A stretch of 42,500 bases of DNA from Oscillospiraceae bacterium (GCA_015064445.1 SVSE01000009.1:1-42500), one strand, 5' to 3'. Numbered from the stretch's first letter, positions 1-8,391 are shown. Translations and numbers: made by a program. Notes: generated by a model not told the origin, from the letters alone.

Positions 1-60
1 AAAGGCTTTGAACCAAGACTCAAAGACACCTACGAAATTCCTGTTATTATTGAAATATGA
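1..60 (+). CDS. C-terminal tail of a plus-strand gene entering from the left (partial)
   Basis: Frame 1 is open from the first base to a TGA at 58-60 and encodes 19 residues ending in TYEIPVIIEI. The composition is protein-like, but the piece is too short to assign to a family. The other two forward frames lack a comparable reading. It would converge on the minus-strand gene that ends at 115. It may instead be a chance open frame. Confidence 0.3.
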   Translation, partial: KGFEPRLKDTYEIPVIIEI

Positions 61-114
61 TGATTTTTACTGAAAAACTAACGATTTACTACTATAAAAG
101 GTGTTCTGTTGGGG

Positions 115-585
115 TTAAGCAAACGCAGATCCCTTTATTTTTGTCAACTGCTTAGGTGCGAAGAAATACTCCATTTTTGAGCAATTTTGGAACATTTTGG
201 TATTTAGGACATTAAAAACAACGTTTTCATCGGTACATTGAAAATTTGCCACAACGATTTCGGTTTTTGCATATGTTGTTCCGTTATCTACAATGCTTAT
301 ACCGTTTAGTTCCGTACTACTTACTAATGTGTATTCAACATATACACTTTGAGTAGTGTCCTTTTGCAGGTTAGATACATAGGCATAGGTATTTTTACCT
401 GTTTCAGTATCGGTGCCATTGATATACCAAATGAGTCCCGACCCGTCCTCATCCCACAATGGAAGAACTGTTTCATCGGTTAAGGTTACCTTTTCCCTTG
501 ATTCATCGGGGGCAGCGCTTACTGCCAATGCGAGCATACAGCACATAAGCAATGCAAGAGACAAAATCAAAAAGAGCTTTTTCAT
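115..585 (-). pseudogene. Secreted protein, N-terminal fragment with the start of a BspA-like leucine-rich repeat
   Basis: The start chosen is the ATG at 585, preceded by AAGGAG, and not an in-frame upstream start that lacks a site. The product is 156 residues. It opens with a signal peptide (MKKLFLILSLALLMCC, then LAVSAAPDES), followed by a region with no family I recognise. It ends in KMEYFFAPKQLTKIKGSAFA. The last phrase is the beginning of a BspA-type (LRR_5) repeat, in which 'L..I...AF..C..L..I' units normally continue for hundreds of residues. Here TAA follows GSAFA directly and no repeat is visible in the other frames beyond it. I infer a surface adhesin-type protein cut off at the first repeat by rearrangement, or at an assembly breakpoint. 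A genuinely short secreted protein is the alternative. Confidence 0.55.
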
Positions 586-622
586 ATTATTCTCCTTAAA
601 AATAAAACATTTATACATTTTA

Positions 623-651
623 ATTATAACATGGTTCAATTTTTTAGTCAA
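623..651 (-). promoter_or_regulatory. Promoter of the secreted-protein gene
   Basis: On the minus strand TTGACT (646-651) and TATAAT (623-628) are separated by 17 bp, with a TGT extended -10 element. It lies about 40 bp upstream of the ATG at 585. Confidence 0.75.
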
Positions 652-699
652 TATGTATAATTAACAAATTCCCTCCCCATGTTTTTGTACTTGTTGCAC

Positions 700-738
700 A
701 AAAAACGGCGTGTTGAGCCATAATCACCAACACCGCCG
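700..738 (-). terminator. Possible second terminator behind the oxidoreductase gene
   Basis: CGGCGTGTTG (706-715) pairs with CAACACCGCCG (728-738) with one bulge. Read on the minus strand, the stem is followed by TTTTT. It sits about 25 bp past the stronger hairpin at 756-786 and would act as a back-up. Confidence 0.45.
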
Positions 739-755
739 GTGGTTTACTTGACAAT

Positions 756-786
756 AAAAAAATTGCACTCTATGGTGCAATTTTTC
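756..786 (-). terminator. Rho-independent terminator of the oxidoreductase gene
   Basis: The TTGCAC/GTGCAA arms (763-768 and 775-780), extended by flanking A/T pairs, form a hairpin that is followed on the minus strand by a run of T. Confidence 0.7.
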
Positions 787-791
787 GTTCA

Positions 792-1841
792 TTAATATTT
801 GAATTTTACGGTTTGACCGAGCTTTGCGCTCTCGAAAGCCTGCTCCATAACCTTCAAAACAAGTCTTACCTGATCGTGAGTTACGATTTGTGGCTCTTTT
901 CCGTCTACTGCCCTTACAAGGTTACGATAGAAATCGTGAACATCTGACTTTGGAATATCAATCTCGTATTCATCAAGAGTCACGCTATCACGAGGTGCCA
1001 TTGTCTTTGTAAGTCCTGCTGCGGTTTGAACAGGGAGAACATCGTTCTCGTGCCAGTATTTACATTTTGCAACCCTTGTCTTCTCACGCCAGTCACGAAT
1101 AAGTGCAGAGCCCTTTTCAGCCTTCATATAAAATCTTGGAAGTGCAATAAAGTTATATGTTCCAACCTCGCAGAATGCAACCGCGCCACTCTCAAATGTG
1201 ATTGTGAGATAGAAGCCATCATCAACCTCGTCAGTTGTGATATTAGTTGTAACACAGTTTATTGTATCGATTTTTTCGTCCTTATAGATGAGCAAGAGCT
1301 GGTCAATTATATGAACGCCCCAGTCGAGCATCATTCCACCACCATACTGTGCGTGACAGCGCCAGTCAGATGGAATTCCTCTTGAGCCGTGAATTCTTGA
1401 TTCAATTCTTATAGGCTTGCCAATTTCGCCAGAATCCTTGATTTGTTGCATAGCAAGATAGTCAACATCCCAGCGTCTGTTTTGGTGAACTGTAAAGAGC
1501 TTCCCACTTTCCTTTGAGGCCTTTATCATTTCCTCAAGGTCAGCTGAGCACATAGCAACAGGCTTCTCACAAACGACATTCTTGCCACCTCTCAAAAGTC
1601 TTACAACGGTTTCAAGATGCACATCGTTAGGAATTGCGACGGTTACGATTTCAACGCTTTCATCAGCGATAAGCTCATCAAGAGACGAGTACGCATAAAT
1701 TCCACGAGATTTTGCAAGCTCACGCTTCGCCTCATCAATATCAAAAATACCTGCAAGCTCGAGAACATCGCTTTTAAGAGCATGGTTTACATGCCATCCG
1801 CCCATTCCACCGTAGCCTACAACTGCAAATTTTTTCTTCAT
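792..1841 (-). CDS. Gfo/Idh/MocA-family NAD(P)-dependent oxidoreductase
   Basis: This is a 349-residue protein of normal family length. The N-terminal Rossmann fold shows VVGYGGMGGWH (residues 7-17). The sugar-dehydrogenase motif CEKPVAM follows at about residues 91-97. The C-terminal substrate domain carries GGGMMLDWGVHIID, where the Asp and His are the usual catalytic or binding positions. Family members oxidise or epimerise sugars, inositols and amino-sugar derivatives. The substrate here cannot be read from sequence. The gene has its own promoter and terminator, so it is monocistronic. The ATG at 1841 has TTGGAGA upstream. It lies next to a sugar-ABC ATPase in the same orientation, which fits a role in sugar catabolism but does not prove one. 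Confidence 0.9.
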   Translation of the reverse strand: MKKKFAVVGYGGMGGWHVNHALKSDVLELAGIFDIDEAKRELAKSRGIYAYSSLDELIADESVEIVTVAIPNDVHLETVVRLLRGGKNVVCEKPVAMCSADLEEMIKASKESGKLFTVHQNRRWDVDYLAMQQIKDSGEIGKPIRIESRIHGSRGIPSDWRCHAQYGGGMMLDWGVHIIDQLLLIYKDEKIDTINCVTTNITTDEVDDGFYLTITFESGAVAFCEVGTYNFIALPRFYMKAEKGSALIRDWREKTRVAKCKYWHENDVLPVQTAAGLTKTMAPRDSVTLDEYEIDIPKSDVHDFYRNLVRAVDGKEPQIVTHDQVRLVLKVMEQAFESAKLGQTVKFKY

Positions 1842-1890
1842 TTATATATAATCTCCAAGATATATTTATTATATTATTAGTACTATGGTA

Positions 1891-1919
1891 ATAATACAAT
1901 ATTAAAATCAAAAAGTCAA
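1891..1919 (-). promoter_or_regulatory. Promoter of the oxidoreductase gene
   Basis: On the minus strand TTGACT (1914-1919) and TATTAT (1891-1896) are 17 bp apart, just downstream of the terminator of the preceding ATPase gene. Confidence 0.7.
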
Positions 1920-1931
1920 TACTTATAATGA

Positions 1932-1957
1932 AAAAAGCCTCTAAAAAGAGGCTTTTT
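1932..1957 (-). terminator. Terminator of the ABC ATPase gene
   Basis: The AAAAAGCCTC / GAGGCTTTTT arms (1932-1941, 1948-1957) form a 10-bp stem ending in a T run on the minus strand, directly after the stop at 1961. Confidence 0.85.
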
Positions 1958-1960
1958 CTA

Positions 1961-3118
1961 TTAGTGAATGATATACTTTTGTGTTTCCTTGTCGAAGAGG
2001 TGGATTCTTGAGGAGTCGATAGCGATCTTAATCGTATCGCCTGCTCTTGCACCTGAACGAGATGAAACCTTAGCAATGATGTCATTCTTAATGTTTTCGC
2101 CCTTGTTGGAATCGAGGTTGAATGCCTCAACACCGTCAATTGCGAGGTAGAGGTAAATTTCAGCACCCATAAGCTCTGTAACATCAACCTTAGCCTCGAT
2201 AACATTCTCAGGCATATTGTTGAGGTAGATTTCCTCATCGTGAATGAGCTCTGGACGGATACCTGCGATAACCTCCTTGCCGAAGTAAGCCTCAAGTGCA
2301 GGATCGCTTGCCTTTTCGGAAGGAAGCTTAATTGCATTCTCTCCAAATACGATGTAAGCATCATCGCCTCTCTTTTCAAGAGTAACATGGAGGAAGTTCA
2401 TTTGAGGAGTTCCGATAAAGCCTGCAACGAAGATGTTAACTGGCTTGTCATAGAGGTTTTGTGGTGAGTCAACCTGCTGTGTAAAGCCATCCTTCATAAC
2501 TACGATACGAGTAGCCATTGTCATAGCCTCAACCTGGTCGTGAGTTACATAAATGAAGGTTGTACCAACAGTTTGGTGAATCTTTGTAATTTCAGTTCTC
2601 ATCGCTGCACGAAGCTTTGCGTCAAGGTTTGAAAGAGGCTCGTCAAGCAAGAATACCTTTGGCTCTCTTACGATAGCACGACCGAGCGCAACACGCTGCT
2701 TCTGACCACCTGACATTTGAGCAGGCTTTCTGTTAAGAAGGTTCTCGATACCAAGAATCTTTGCAGCTGCCTCAACACGGCGCTTAATTGTTTCCTTTGG
2801 AACCTTACGGAGCTTAAGACCGAATGCCATGTTTTCGTAAACGGTCATATGTGGATAAAGCGCATAGTTCTGGAACACCATCGCAATATCTCTATCCTTA
2901 GGAGCTATATCGTTCATAAGCTTGTCGCCGATATAGAGCTCACCCTCGGTAATCTCCTCAAGACCAGCGATCATACGAAGTGTTGTTGACTTTCCGCATC
3001 CGGAAGGACCAACGAAGATAATAAACTCCTTGTCTGCGATTTCGAGACAGAAGTCAGATACGGCAGTAACACCACCGGAATACTTTTTGTAAATGTGCTT
3101 AAGTGAAAGACTTGACAT
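1961..3118 (-). CDS. msmK: Sugar ABC transporter ATP-binding protein (MalK/UgpC/MsmK type), orphan
   Basis: This 385-residue protein belongs to the CUT1-family ATPases that energise uptake of oligosaccharides and glycerol-phosphate. Walker A is GPSGCGKST at about residue 38. The signature is MSGGQKQRVALGRAI, Walker B is KVFLLDEPLSNLD, and the switch is YVTHDQ. A C-terminal regulatory TOBE/OB extension (about residues 240-385) contains the usual IAGIRPELI phrase. No permease or binding-protein genes lie next to it. In several Gram-positive bacteria one such ATPase (MsmK) is shared by many dispersed sugar transporters, and I infer the same here. The symbol names the type and not proven orthology. 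The gene is monocistronic, with AAGGAG before the ATG. Confidence 0.9.
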   Translation of the reverse strand: MSSLSLKHIYKKYSGGVTAVSDFCLEIADKEFIIFVGPSGCGKSTTLRMIAGLEEITEGELYIGDKLMNDIAPKDRDIAMVFQNYALYPHMTVYENMAFGLKLRKVPKETIKRRVEAAAKILGIENLLNRKPAQMSGGQKQRVALGRAIVREPKVFLLDEPLSNLDAKLRAAMRTEITKIHQTVGTTFIYVTHDQVEAMTMATRIVVMKDGFTQQVDSPQNLYDKPVNIFVAGFIGTPQMNFLHVTLEKRGDDAYIVFGENAIKLPSEKASDPALEAYFGKEVIAGIRPELIHDEEIYLNNMPENVIEAKVDVTELMGAEIYLYLAIDGVEAFNLDSNKGENIKNDIIAKVSSRSGARAGDTIKIAIDSSRIHLFDKETQKYIIH

Positions 3119-3169
3119 ATTTTTACTCCTTGCTTTTAGCAGAATTCATATTTATAGCATAAAAAATCA

Positions 3170-3213
3170 CGGTTTCCCGTAAAATTGCGCAATAATATAT
3201 AATAATTATATCA
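3170..3213 (-). promoter_or_regulatory. Extended -10 promoter and small palindromes ahead of the orphan ATPase
   Basis: On the minus strand TGATATAAT (3205-3213) is an extended -10 without a good -35. Downstream, in the presumed leader, lie a perfect palindrome ATTGCGCAAT (3184-3193) and a small hairpin ACGG-GAAA-CCGT (3170-3181). The palindrome could be an operator. No known box is matched. Confidence 0.4.
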
Positions 3214-3270
3214 AAAACGCACGGGAATTCATAGTGGTATTTTGCACAAAATTTTTAGTTCTTTTTTAGC

Positions 3271-3296
3271 AAGGTTGCACAATTTTTGTGCAACCT
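3271..3296 (-). terminator. Hairpin behind tex, probable terminator
   Basis: AAGGTTGCACAA and TTGTGCAACCTT form a strong stem about 20 bp past the tex stop. On the minus strand only GCT and then an A run follow, so the U tract is missing. It may act with Rho or as a 3'-protecting structure. Confidence 0.5.
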
Positions 3297-3313
3297 TGTT
3301 GATTTAGTCAATT

Positions 3314-5482
3314 TTAGAACTTCATTGTAAGAGCAATTCTCTTTTTAGCCAAGTCAACGCTCTTAATCCTTACATTAACGACATCTCCAACGCTGAGAAC
3401 CTCGCTCGGATGCTTAATGTACTTGGTTGAAATCTCGGAAATATGAACGAGTCCGTCCTGGTGAACTCCAATGTCAACGAACGCACCGAAGTCGATAACA
3501 TTTCTTACAGTTCCAACGAGCTCCATTCCCTCTCGCAAATCCTCCATACCGAGAACATCTGCACGAAGAATAGGCTGTGGCAACGAGTCACGGACATCGC
3601 GTCCTGGCTTTTCAAGCTCGCCGATAATGTCAAGCAAGGTTGGTTCGCCGATTTCGAGCTCAGATGCAAGCTTCTTTGTGCCATATTTAGCACACCTTTG
3701 GCGAAGCTCCTTCAGGTTGCTCTTAGCAACATCGTCCATTGTGTAATCAAATTTAGCAAGAAGTGCCTTTGCAGCATCGTATGCCTCTGGGTGAACGCCT
3801 GTGTTATCAAGGATTTCCTTTGATTCGGGAACACGAAGGAAGCCTGCGCACTGTTGATATGCCTTATCGCCGATTTTTGGAACCTTGAGAAGCTGTGAGC
3901 GCTTTGTAAATTCGCCATTCTCCTCACGGTATTTTACAATATTTTTAGCAGATGCAAGGTTAATACCTGAAATGTATGAAAGAAGTGAATAGGATGCTGT
4001 GTTTACATCTACACCGATACGGTTAACACAGTCCTCAACTACTCCACCGAGCGCCTCGTCAAGTCTTGCCTGCTTCATATCGTGCTGATACTGGCCTACA
4101 CCGATAGATTTAGGATCAATCTTAACAAGCTCTGCAAGTGGGTCTTGAAGTCTTCTTGCAATAGAAATTGCAGATCTTTGAGTTACATCGAAGTCAGGGA
4201 ACTCCTCTGTTCCGAGCTTTGATGCCGAGTAAACGGAAGCGCCCGCCTCGCTTACTACGATATATTTTTTGTCCGGATCGCCCATGCCCTTAAGCACGCC
4301 TGCGATAAAGATTTCGCTTTCCTTAGATGCTGTGCCATTACCGATAGCAACGACATCAACACCATACTTTCTGATAAGTCTTTCAACCTTCTTAGTTGAG
4401 CCCTCGATATCCTCTCTTGGCTTGGTTGGATAGATAACATCCCAGTCAATGTACTTACCAGTTTTATCTACTACTGCAAGCTTACAGCCCGTTCTATAGC
4501 CAGGGTCGTAGCCAAGAACTGTTTTACCTCTTAGAGGCGCTTGCATAAGAAGGTGCTTTAGGTTATCGGAGAAGAGCTTGATTGCGCTTTCACTTGCATC
4601 ATCAAAGATAGATGCACGAATTTCTCTTTCAACGCTTGGCGCGATAAGTCTATCATAGCTATCAACGATTGCGCTTTGGAGATATTCTCTTGCAGGGCTC
4701 TTTACATTTGTAATAATCTCGCCAAAGAGATAGTTGAGAATGATATCGCTATCAACCTGAACATTAACCTTCAAGAATTCTTCCTTTTCGCCACGGTTAA
4801 TTGCAAGAACACGGTGTCCAGGAATCTTCTTAACGCTTTCATTATAATCGTAATATGCCTCGTAAACGGATTGCTCATCCTTTGCCTTCTTTGAAACGAT
4901 AGTTCCGTGGTCAAAGGTGAGGGCACGAATCGCCTTTCTATATTCAGCATTATCAGACACATCCTCGGCGATAATGTCCTTTGCACCATTGATTGCATCC
5001 TCGGCACTCTTGACATGCATTTTCTTGTCCTCTGCCTCGGTTGTAATATAATCGCCTGCTATGTCCTCGATGCTTCTCTCATAAGAGCTCCTTTGCTCCA
5101 TAATAAGCTGTGCAAGTGGCTCAAGTCCTCTCTTTCTTGCAAGAGAGCCTCTTGTTTCTCTCTTTGGCTTATAAGGACGATAGATATCCTCTACCTCGGT
5201 AAGAATCTTTGCATTAGCAAGAGCCTCCTCAATTTCAGGAGTGAGCTTGCCCTGTGCGTCGATAAGCGCTCTTACCTCCTCCTTTCTCTGCTCAAGAGAA
5301 CGGAGATATTTGAGTCTTTCGTCAAGGTTACGAAGTATTTCATCATCAAGAGAGCCTGTTACCTCTTTTCTATAACGAGCGATAAATGGGATTGTATTAC
5401 CGTCATCAATGAGTCCTACAGTTGCCTCTACTTGGCTAATTCTTAGTTTAAATTCTGCTGCGAGTTCGTTTATAATGTTCAT
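3314..5482 (-). CDS. tex: Tex-family RNA-binding protein
   Basis: The product is 722 residues, the family's usual length. The domain order is clear: the N-terminal helical Tex domain (GNTIPFIARYRKEVTGSLDD, residues about 28-47), a YqgF/RNase H-like core (VLGYDPGYRTGCKLAVVD, about 323-340), tandem helix-hairpin-helix segments (YISGINLASAKNIVKYRE), and a C-terminal S1 domain (GTVRNVIDFGAFVDIGVHQD near residue 655). Tex is a conserved nucleic-acid-binding protein linked to transcription and toxin-gene expression in some pathogens. Its exact molecular role is unsettled. It is the last gene of a minus-strand run that begins with the pseudouridine synthase; the gap to the preceding PHP gene is 42 bp and holds no terminator. 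The ATG has AAAGGATG upstream. Confidence 0.95.
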   Translation of the reverse strand: MNIINELAAEFKLRISQVEATVGLIDDGNTIPFIARYRKEVTGSLDDEILRNLDERLKYLRSLEQRKEEVRALIDAQGKLTPEIEEALANAKILTEVEDIYRPYKPKRETRGSLARKRGLEPLAQLIMEQRSSYERSIEDIAGDYITTEAEDKKMHVKSAEDAINGAKDIIAEDVSDNAEYRKAIRALTFDHGTIVSKKAKDEQSVYEAYYDYNESVKKIPGHRVLAINRGEKEEFLKVNVQVDSDIILNYLFGEIITNVKSPAREYLQSAIVDSYDRLIAPSVEREIRASIFDDASESAIKLFSDNLKHLLMQAPLRGKTVLGYDPGYRTGCKLAVVDKTGKYIDWDVIYPTKPREDIEGSTKKVERLIRKYGVDVVAIGNGTASKESEIFIAGVLKGMGDPDKKYIVVSEAGASVYSASKLGTEEFPDFDVTQRSAISIARRLQDPLAELVKIDPKSIGVGQYQHDMKQARLDEALGGVVEDCVNRIGVDVNTASYSLLSYISGINLASAKNIVKYREENGEFTKRSQLLKVPKIGDKAYQQCAGFLRVPESKEILDNTGVHPEAYDAAKALLAKFDYTMDDVAKSNLKELRQRCAKYGTKKLASELEIGEPTLLDIIGELEKPGRDVRDSLPQPILRADVLGMEDLREGMELVGTVRNVIDFGAFVDIGVHQDGLVHISEISTKYIKHPSEVLSVGDVVNVRIKSVDLAKKRIALTMKF

Positions 5483-5524
5483 CGTTGTTGCATCCTTTTT
5501 GTTACAGTATAGTTTTTATATTTT

Positions 5525-6577
5525 TTAATATTCAATGTAGTCTTTTACAAAATAGCTGTGGGTGTGTGCGTTATTTCCATATTTATCTCTTACGGTTATA
5601 CGGAAGTAAACATCGCCCTTATCAAGTGGGAATTCTGCGTGAGTTATTTCCTCGCCATTTTCTCCCTCTACTACGCGATATGATCTTGCAAAGCCGTTGA
5701 GGAATACAGCCTTTGCAGGAGAGCAATCTACCTTTATTACATTATCCTCTACATAGAGTGCGTGAATAAGTGGTGGATTGTCCTGACCGCTTGTGCAATA
5801 TATATGTCCCTTTTCCATAGCCTCAAGGACCTTGTCATATTCAAGCGCCTCTGCGCCTATCATTGTCGAGCCACCGAAGGAGTGAGCAAGGCTTCTGCCT
5901 CTGTTATGGTTATCGTCGCCCATTGAGCAACAGAGGTTATACATTCCTGACGCAAGCATCTCATCATAGATGTATGGGCAATATTCCTTACCTGTTATAC
6001 GCTCGGTTGCGTAGTTGAGAATTTCAAGTGACCAAAGTCCCTTCAAATTAAGGTAAAGCTCCTTGTCATTAAGCGACCAAACTGGGTGGTTATATTGAAC
6101 GAGGAAGCCCGCCTCATTACATCTCCTAATTGTTTCATTGATGTTCTCAATCGTGTATTCACGCTTGTAGCCATCGCCCTTAAAGGTGTCCTTGTATTTA
6201 TCACTTAGCCAACCAAGAGATTCAAGATTAGCTGCTGGCTGAGTGGTATTATGAGGATCCTTTGAGAAGATGTTCATATGGATTACGCGTCTTCTCTGCC
6301 AACCGTTGTTTTCTGCGCCGAGAGGGTCGGGATGATAGGTTGTTTGCGCCTCGTTTGCCGAGTATTCCGAGCTCGTGATAGCAAGGAAATTTTCATCGTT
6401 TAGGTCAGAGTGGTCAAGCAAAATTTCGTGGTCGGTATAAGCAACAATTGAATATCCCTTTGCCTTATACGCCTCCTTTACCTCCTCAGGAGTTAGCTGA
6501 CCGTCGGAAACTGTCGTATGGCAATGGAGGTTCGCCCTATACCAGTTTACATTTTCGGGTAAAAGATATTTTTTCAT
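5525..6577 (-). CDS. PHP-domain phosphoesterase-like protein, paralogue A
   Basis: This is a 350-residue protein with a polymerase-and-histidinol-phosphatase (PHP) fold. The metal-ligand motifs are in order: LHCHTTVSDG (H18, H20, D25), AYTDHE (D49, H50), a conserved Glu in SSEYS, IHMNIF, YNHPVW and MGDDNHNRG. The C-terminal 70 residues form a beta-rich extension with the phrase CTSGQDNPP. PHP enzymes hydrolyse phosphate esters using two or three metal ions. The substrate here is unknown. It is paralogous along its whole length to the gene just upstream (6587-7630), 9 bp apart, so the pair arose by tandem duplication. Both are co-transcribed with tex and the pseudouridine synthase. No signal peptide is visible, so it is probably cytoplasmic. 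Confidence 0.85.
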   Translation of the reverse strand: MKKYLLPENVNWYRANLHCHTTVSDGQLTPEEVKEAYKAKGYSIVAYTDHEILLDHSDLNDENFLAITSSEYSANEAQTTYHPDPLGAENNGWQRRRVIHMNIFSKDPHNTTQPAANLESLGWLSDKYKDTFKGDGYKREYTIENINETIRRCNEAGFLVQYNHPVWSLNDKELYLNLKGLWSLEILNYATERITGKEYCPYIYDEMLASGMYNLCCSMGDDNHNRGRSLAHSFGGSTMIGAEALEYDKVLEAMEKGHIYCTSGQDNPPLIHALYVEDNVIKVDCSPAKAVFLNGFARSYRVVEGENGEEITHAEFPLDKGDVYFRITVRDKYGNNAHTHSYFVKDYIEY

Positions 6578-6586
6578 ATTCGCCTC

Positions 6587-7630
6587 TTATTTTTCAATAT
6601 AATTCTTTACAAAGTATGTGTGAGTGTGTGCATTGTTGCCATATTCATCACGAAGTGAAACTCTAAAATAAACATCGCTCTCACGAAGTGGGAACTCTGC
6701 GTGAGTTATTGTTTCGCCCTCTGGTGCTGTGATATGACGGTCTGCCCTGCCATAACCATTTATGTTGATATTAGTAACAGGTGTACAATCAATCTTAATC
6801 ATATTGTCTTCAACATAGAGCGCCTTGAACTGAGGTGGATTATCTCTGCCTGATGAGCAGTAAATATTTCCATTTTCCATAGCCTCGATAATCTGCTCGT
6901 ATTTGAGCTCCTTAGCACCGATAAAGGTAGAGCCACCAAAGGACTCACGGAAGCCTGCGTGGTTATGGTTATCGTCTCCCATTGTGCAAACGAGGCTATA
7001 CATACCATTTCTTGTCATATCATCGTAAATGTAAGGACAGTATTCGCTACCTGTTTCAAGCTCGGTTGCATAGTTGAGAATTTCAAGACCCCAAAGTCCC
7101 TTTAGGTTGATATAATCCTCTCTTTCGTTAAGTGACCAGTATGGATGGTTGAGCTGAACGAGGAAGCCTGCCTCATTACAGCGTCTAATCATTTCATTTA
7201 TATTATCTGTTGTATACTCTCGAATAAATCCGTCACATTTTGTGTCAGGATAGCGATCTCTCAAAATCCAGTTTTGATTTATGTCAGTTGCTGGCATAAA
7301 GGTGTTATGAGGATCCTTTGCAAATATGTTGAGGTGCATACATTTCTTGCGCACCCAAGGGCTTATGCCCGTATCAAAGATTTCTGGGAATCCAGGCTGT
7401 GCCTGATTTACTGCGTACTCTGAACTTGTAAGAGCGAGAAAGCCCTCATCGTTTAGGTCGGAGTGGTCAAGCAAAACATCGTGGTCGGTATATGCTACAA
7501 TAGAATATCCGTGATTTTTGTATGCCTCCTTAACCTGCTCAGGAGTCAAGGCTCCGTCAGAGTGCTTTGTATGGCAGTGAAAATTAGCACGATACCAATT
7601 AAGCTCTGGTGAAATTAGATATTTTTTCAT
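6587..7630 (-). CDS. PHP-domain phosphoesterase-like protein, paralogue B
   Basis: This 347-residue protein is the upstream member of the tandem PHP pair. It starts MKKYLISPELNWYRANFHCH, almost the same as paralogue A, and keeps every metal-ligand motif at the same numbering: FHCHTKHSDG (H18, H20, D25), AYTDHD (D49, H50), SSEYA, LNHPYW and MGDDNHNHAG. The two differ mainly in the loop at about residues 75-125, which is where substrate choice would be expected to vary. Its ATG overlaps the end of the pseudouridine synthase gene (taaATG), and GGAGAAC within that gene serves as its ribosome site, so the two are translationally coupled. The substrate is unknown. Confidence 0.85.
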   Translation of the reverse strand: MKKYLISPELNWYRANFHCHTKHSDGALTPEQVKEAYKNHGYSIVAYTDHDVLLDHSDLNDEGFLALTSSEYAVNQAQPGFPEIFDTGISPWVRKKCMHLNIFAKDPHNTFMPATDINQNWILRDRYPDTKCDGFIREYTTDNINEMIRRCNEAGFLVQLNHPYWSLNEREDYINLKGLWGLEILNYATELETGSEYCPYIYDDMTRNGMYSLVCTMGDDNHNHAGFRESFGGSTFIGAKELKYEQIIEAMENGNIYCSSGRDNPPQFKALYVEDNMIKIDCTPVTNININGYGRADRHITAPEGETITHAEFPLRESDVYFRVSLRDEYGNNAHTHTYFVKNYIEK

Positions 7631-8335
7631 TTATTTGTTCTCCTTCAAGAGTAATTTCTCTTCTTCATCGGTAAGATAACGCCATTCTCCACGGTCAAGC
7701 GAGGTGTCAAGCGCGACTCCTGCAAAGCTTATTCGTTCAAGATAGGTTATCTTATTATCAACTGCCTCAAGCATACGCTTGATTTGATGATATTTTCCCT
7801 CGATTAAGGTAATCTCTCCATCACAGTCGCCCGTCATTGTAATTTCGCAGGGCTTAGTTACATAATCGCCGATATCAACACCGTCCTCGAGTGCCTTTAT
7901 ATCGCTTTCGGCGAGAGGGAGTTTTGATTTGAATTTATACACCTTTTTTGCGTGGTGCTTTGGCGAGAGCAATCTATGTGCGCTCTCTCCATCGTTTGTA
8001 AGAATTACAAGTCCGAGCGTGTTCTTGTCAAGACGACCACACGGAAAAAGGTCCTTGCGCCTTTCCTCGTCGTTCAAGAGGTCAAGCACGGTTTTTTCTC
8101 TTGCGTCATCAGTTGCACTAACATAGCCCTCGGGCTTATTGAGCATTATGTAGGTGAATTTTTTATAGGTTATTTTTGTCCCACAAAGAGCAATCTCGTC
8201 CTTTTCGGGATCAACATGCACATCTGCACGCTTTACAGGCACGCCGTTTACGAGAATTTTGCCCTGTCGAGCAAGCCTTGCGCTCTCGCTTCTTGTAGCC
8301 TTGCCCATTTCGGATAAAAGCTTATCTATTCGCAA
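7631..8335 (-). CDS. rsuA: RsuA-family pseudouridine synthase
   Basis: I choose the TTG at 8335 as start (234 residues, beginning MRIDKLLSEMGKATRSES). AGGGGGTG lies seven bases before it, whereas the in-frame GTG further upstream has no site and would overlap the promoter spacing. An N-terminal S4 RNA-binding domain (residues 1-60) is followed by the catalytic domain with GRLDKNTLGLVILTNDG, where the Asp is the nucleophile that isomerises uridine, and by the KYHQIKRMLEAV motif. The length and S4 domain fit RsuA, which modifies U516 of 16S rRNA; RluB/E/F-type specificity cannot be excluded. It is the first gene of the four-gene operon ending in tex. Confidence 0.85.
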   Translation of the reverse strand: MRIDKLLSEMGKATRSESARLARQGKILVNGVPVKRADVHVDPEKDEIALCGTKITYKKFTYIMLNKPEGYVSATDDAREKTVLDLLNDEERRKDLFPCGRLDKNTLGLVILTNDGESAHRLLSPKHHAKKVYKFKSKLPLAESDIKALEDGVDIGDYVTKPCEITMTGDCDGEITLIEGKYHQIKRMLEAVDNKITYLERISFAGVALDTSLDRGEWRYLTDEEEKLLLKENK

Positions 8336-8363
8336 AACGACACCCCCTACTTTCACAAATTAT

Positions 8364-8391
8364 AGTATAGCACAATTTGGCATAATTGTAA
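8364..8391 (-). promoter_or_regulatory. Promoter of the rsuA-PHP-PHP-tex operon
   Basis: On the minus strand TTACAA (8386-8391) and TATACT (8364-8369) are 16 bp apart, about 30 bp before the TTG start. A second -10-like TATAAT overlaps slightly downstream. Confidence 0.6.

Noticed and set aside
1774-2388. A 204-codon minus-strand open frame bridging the ATPase and oxidoreductase genes
   Set aside because: It lies in another frame over the C-terminal domain of the ATPase, through its terminator and the next promoter. Its Ser/Arg/Leu-rich composition is typical of an off-frame reading.
4907-5446. A 179-codon plus-strand open frame
   Set aside because: It is antisense to the N-terminal Tex domain, with no ribosome site and no recognisable protein features.
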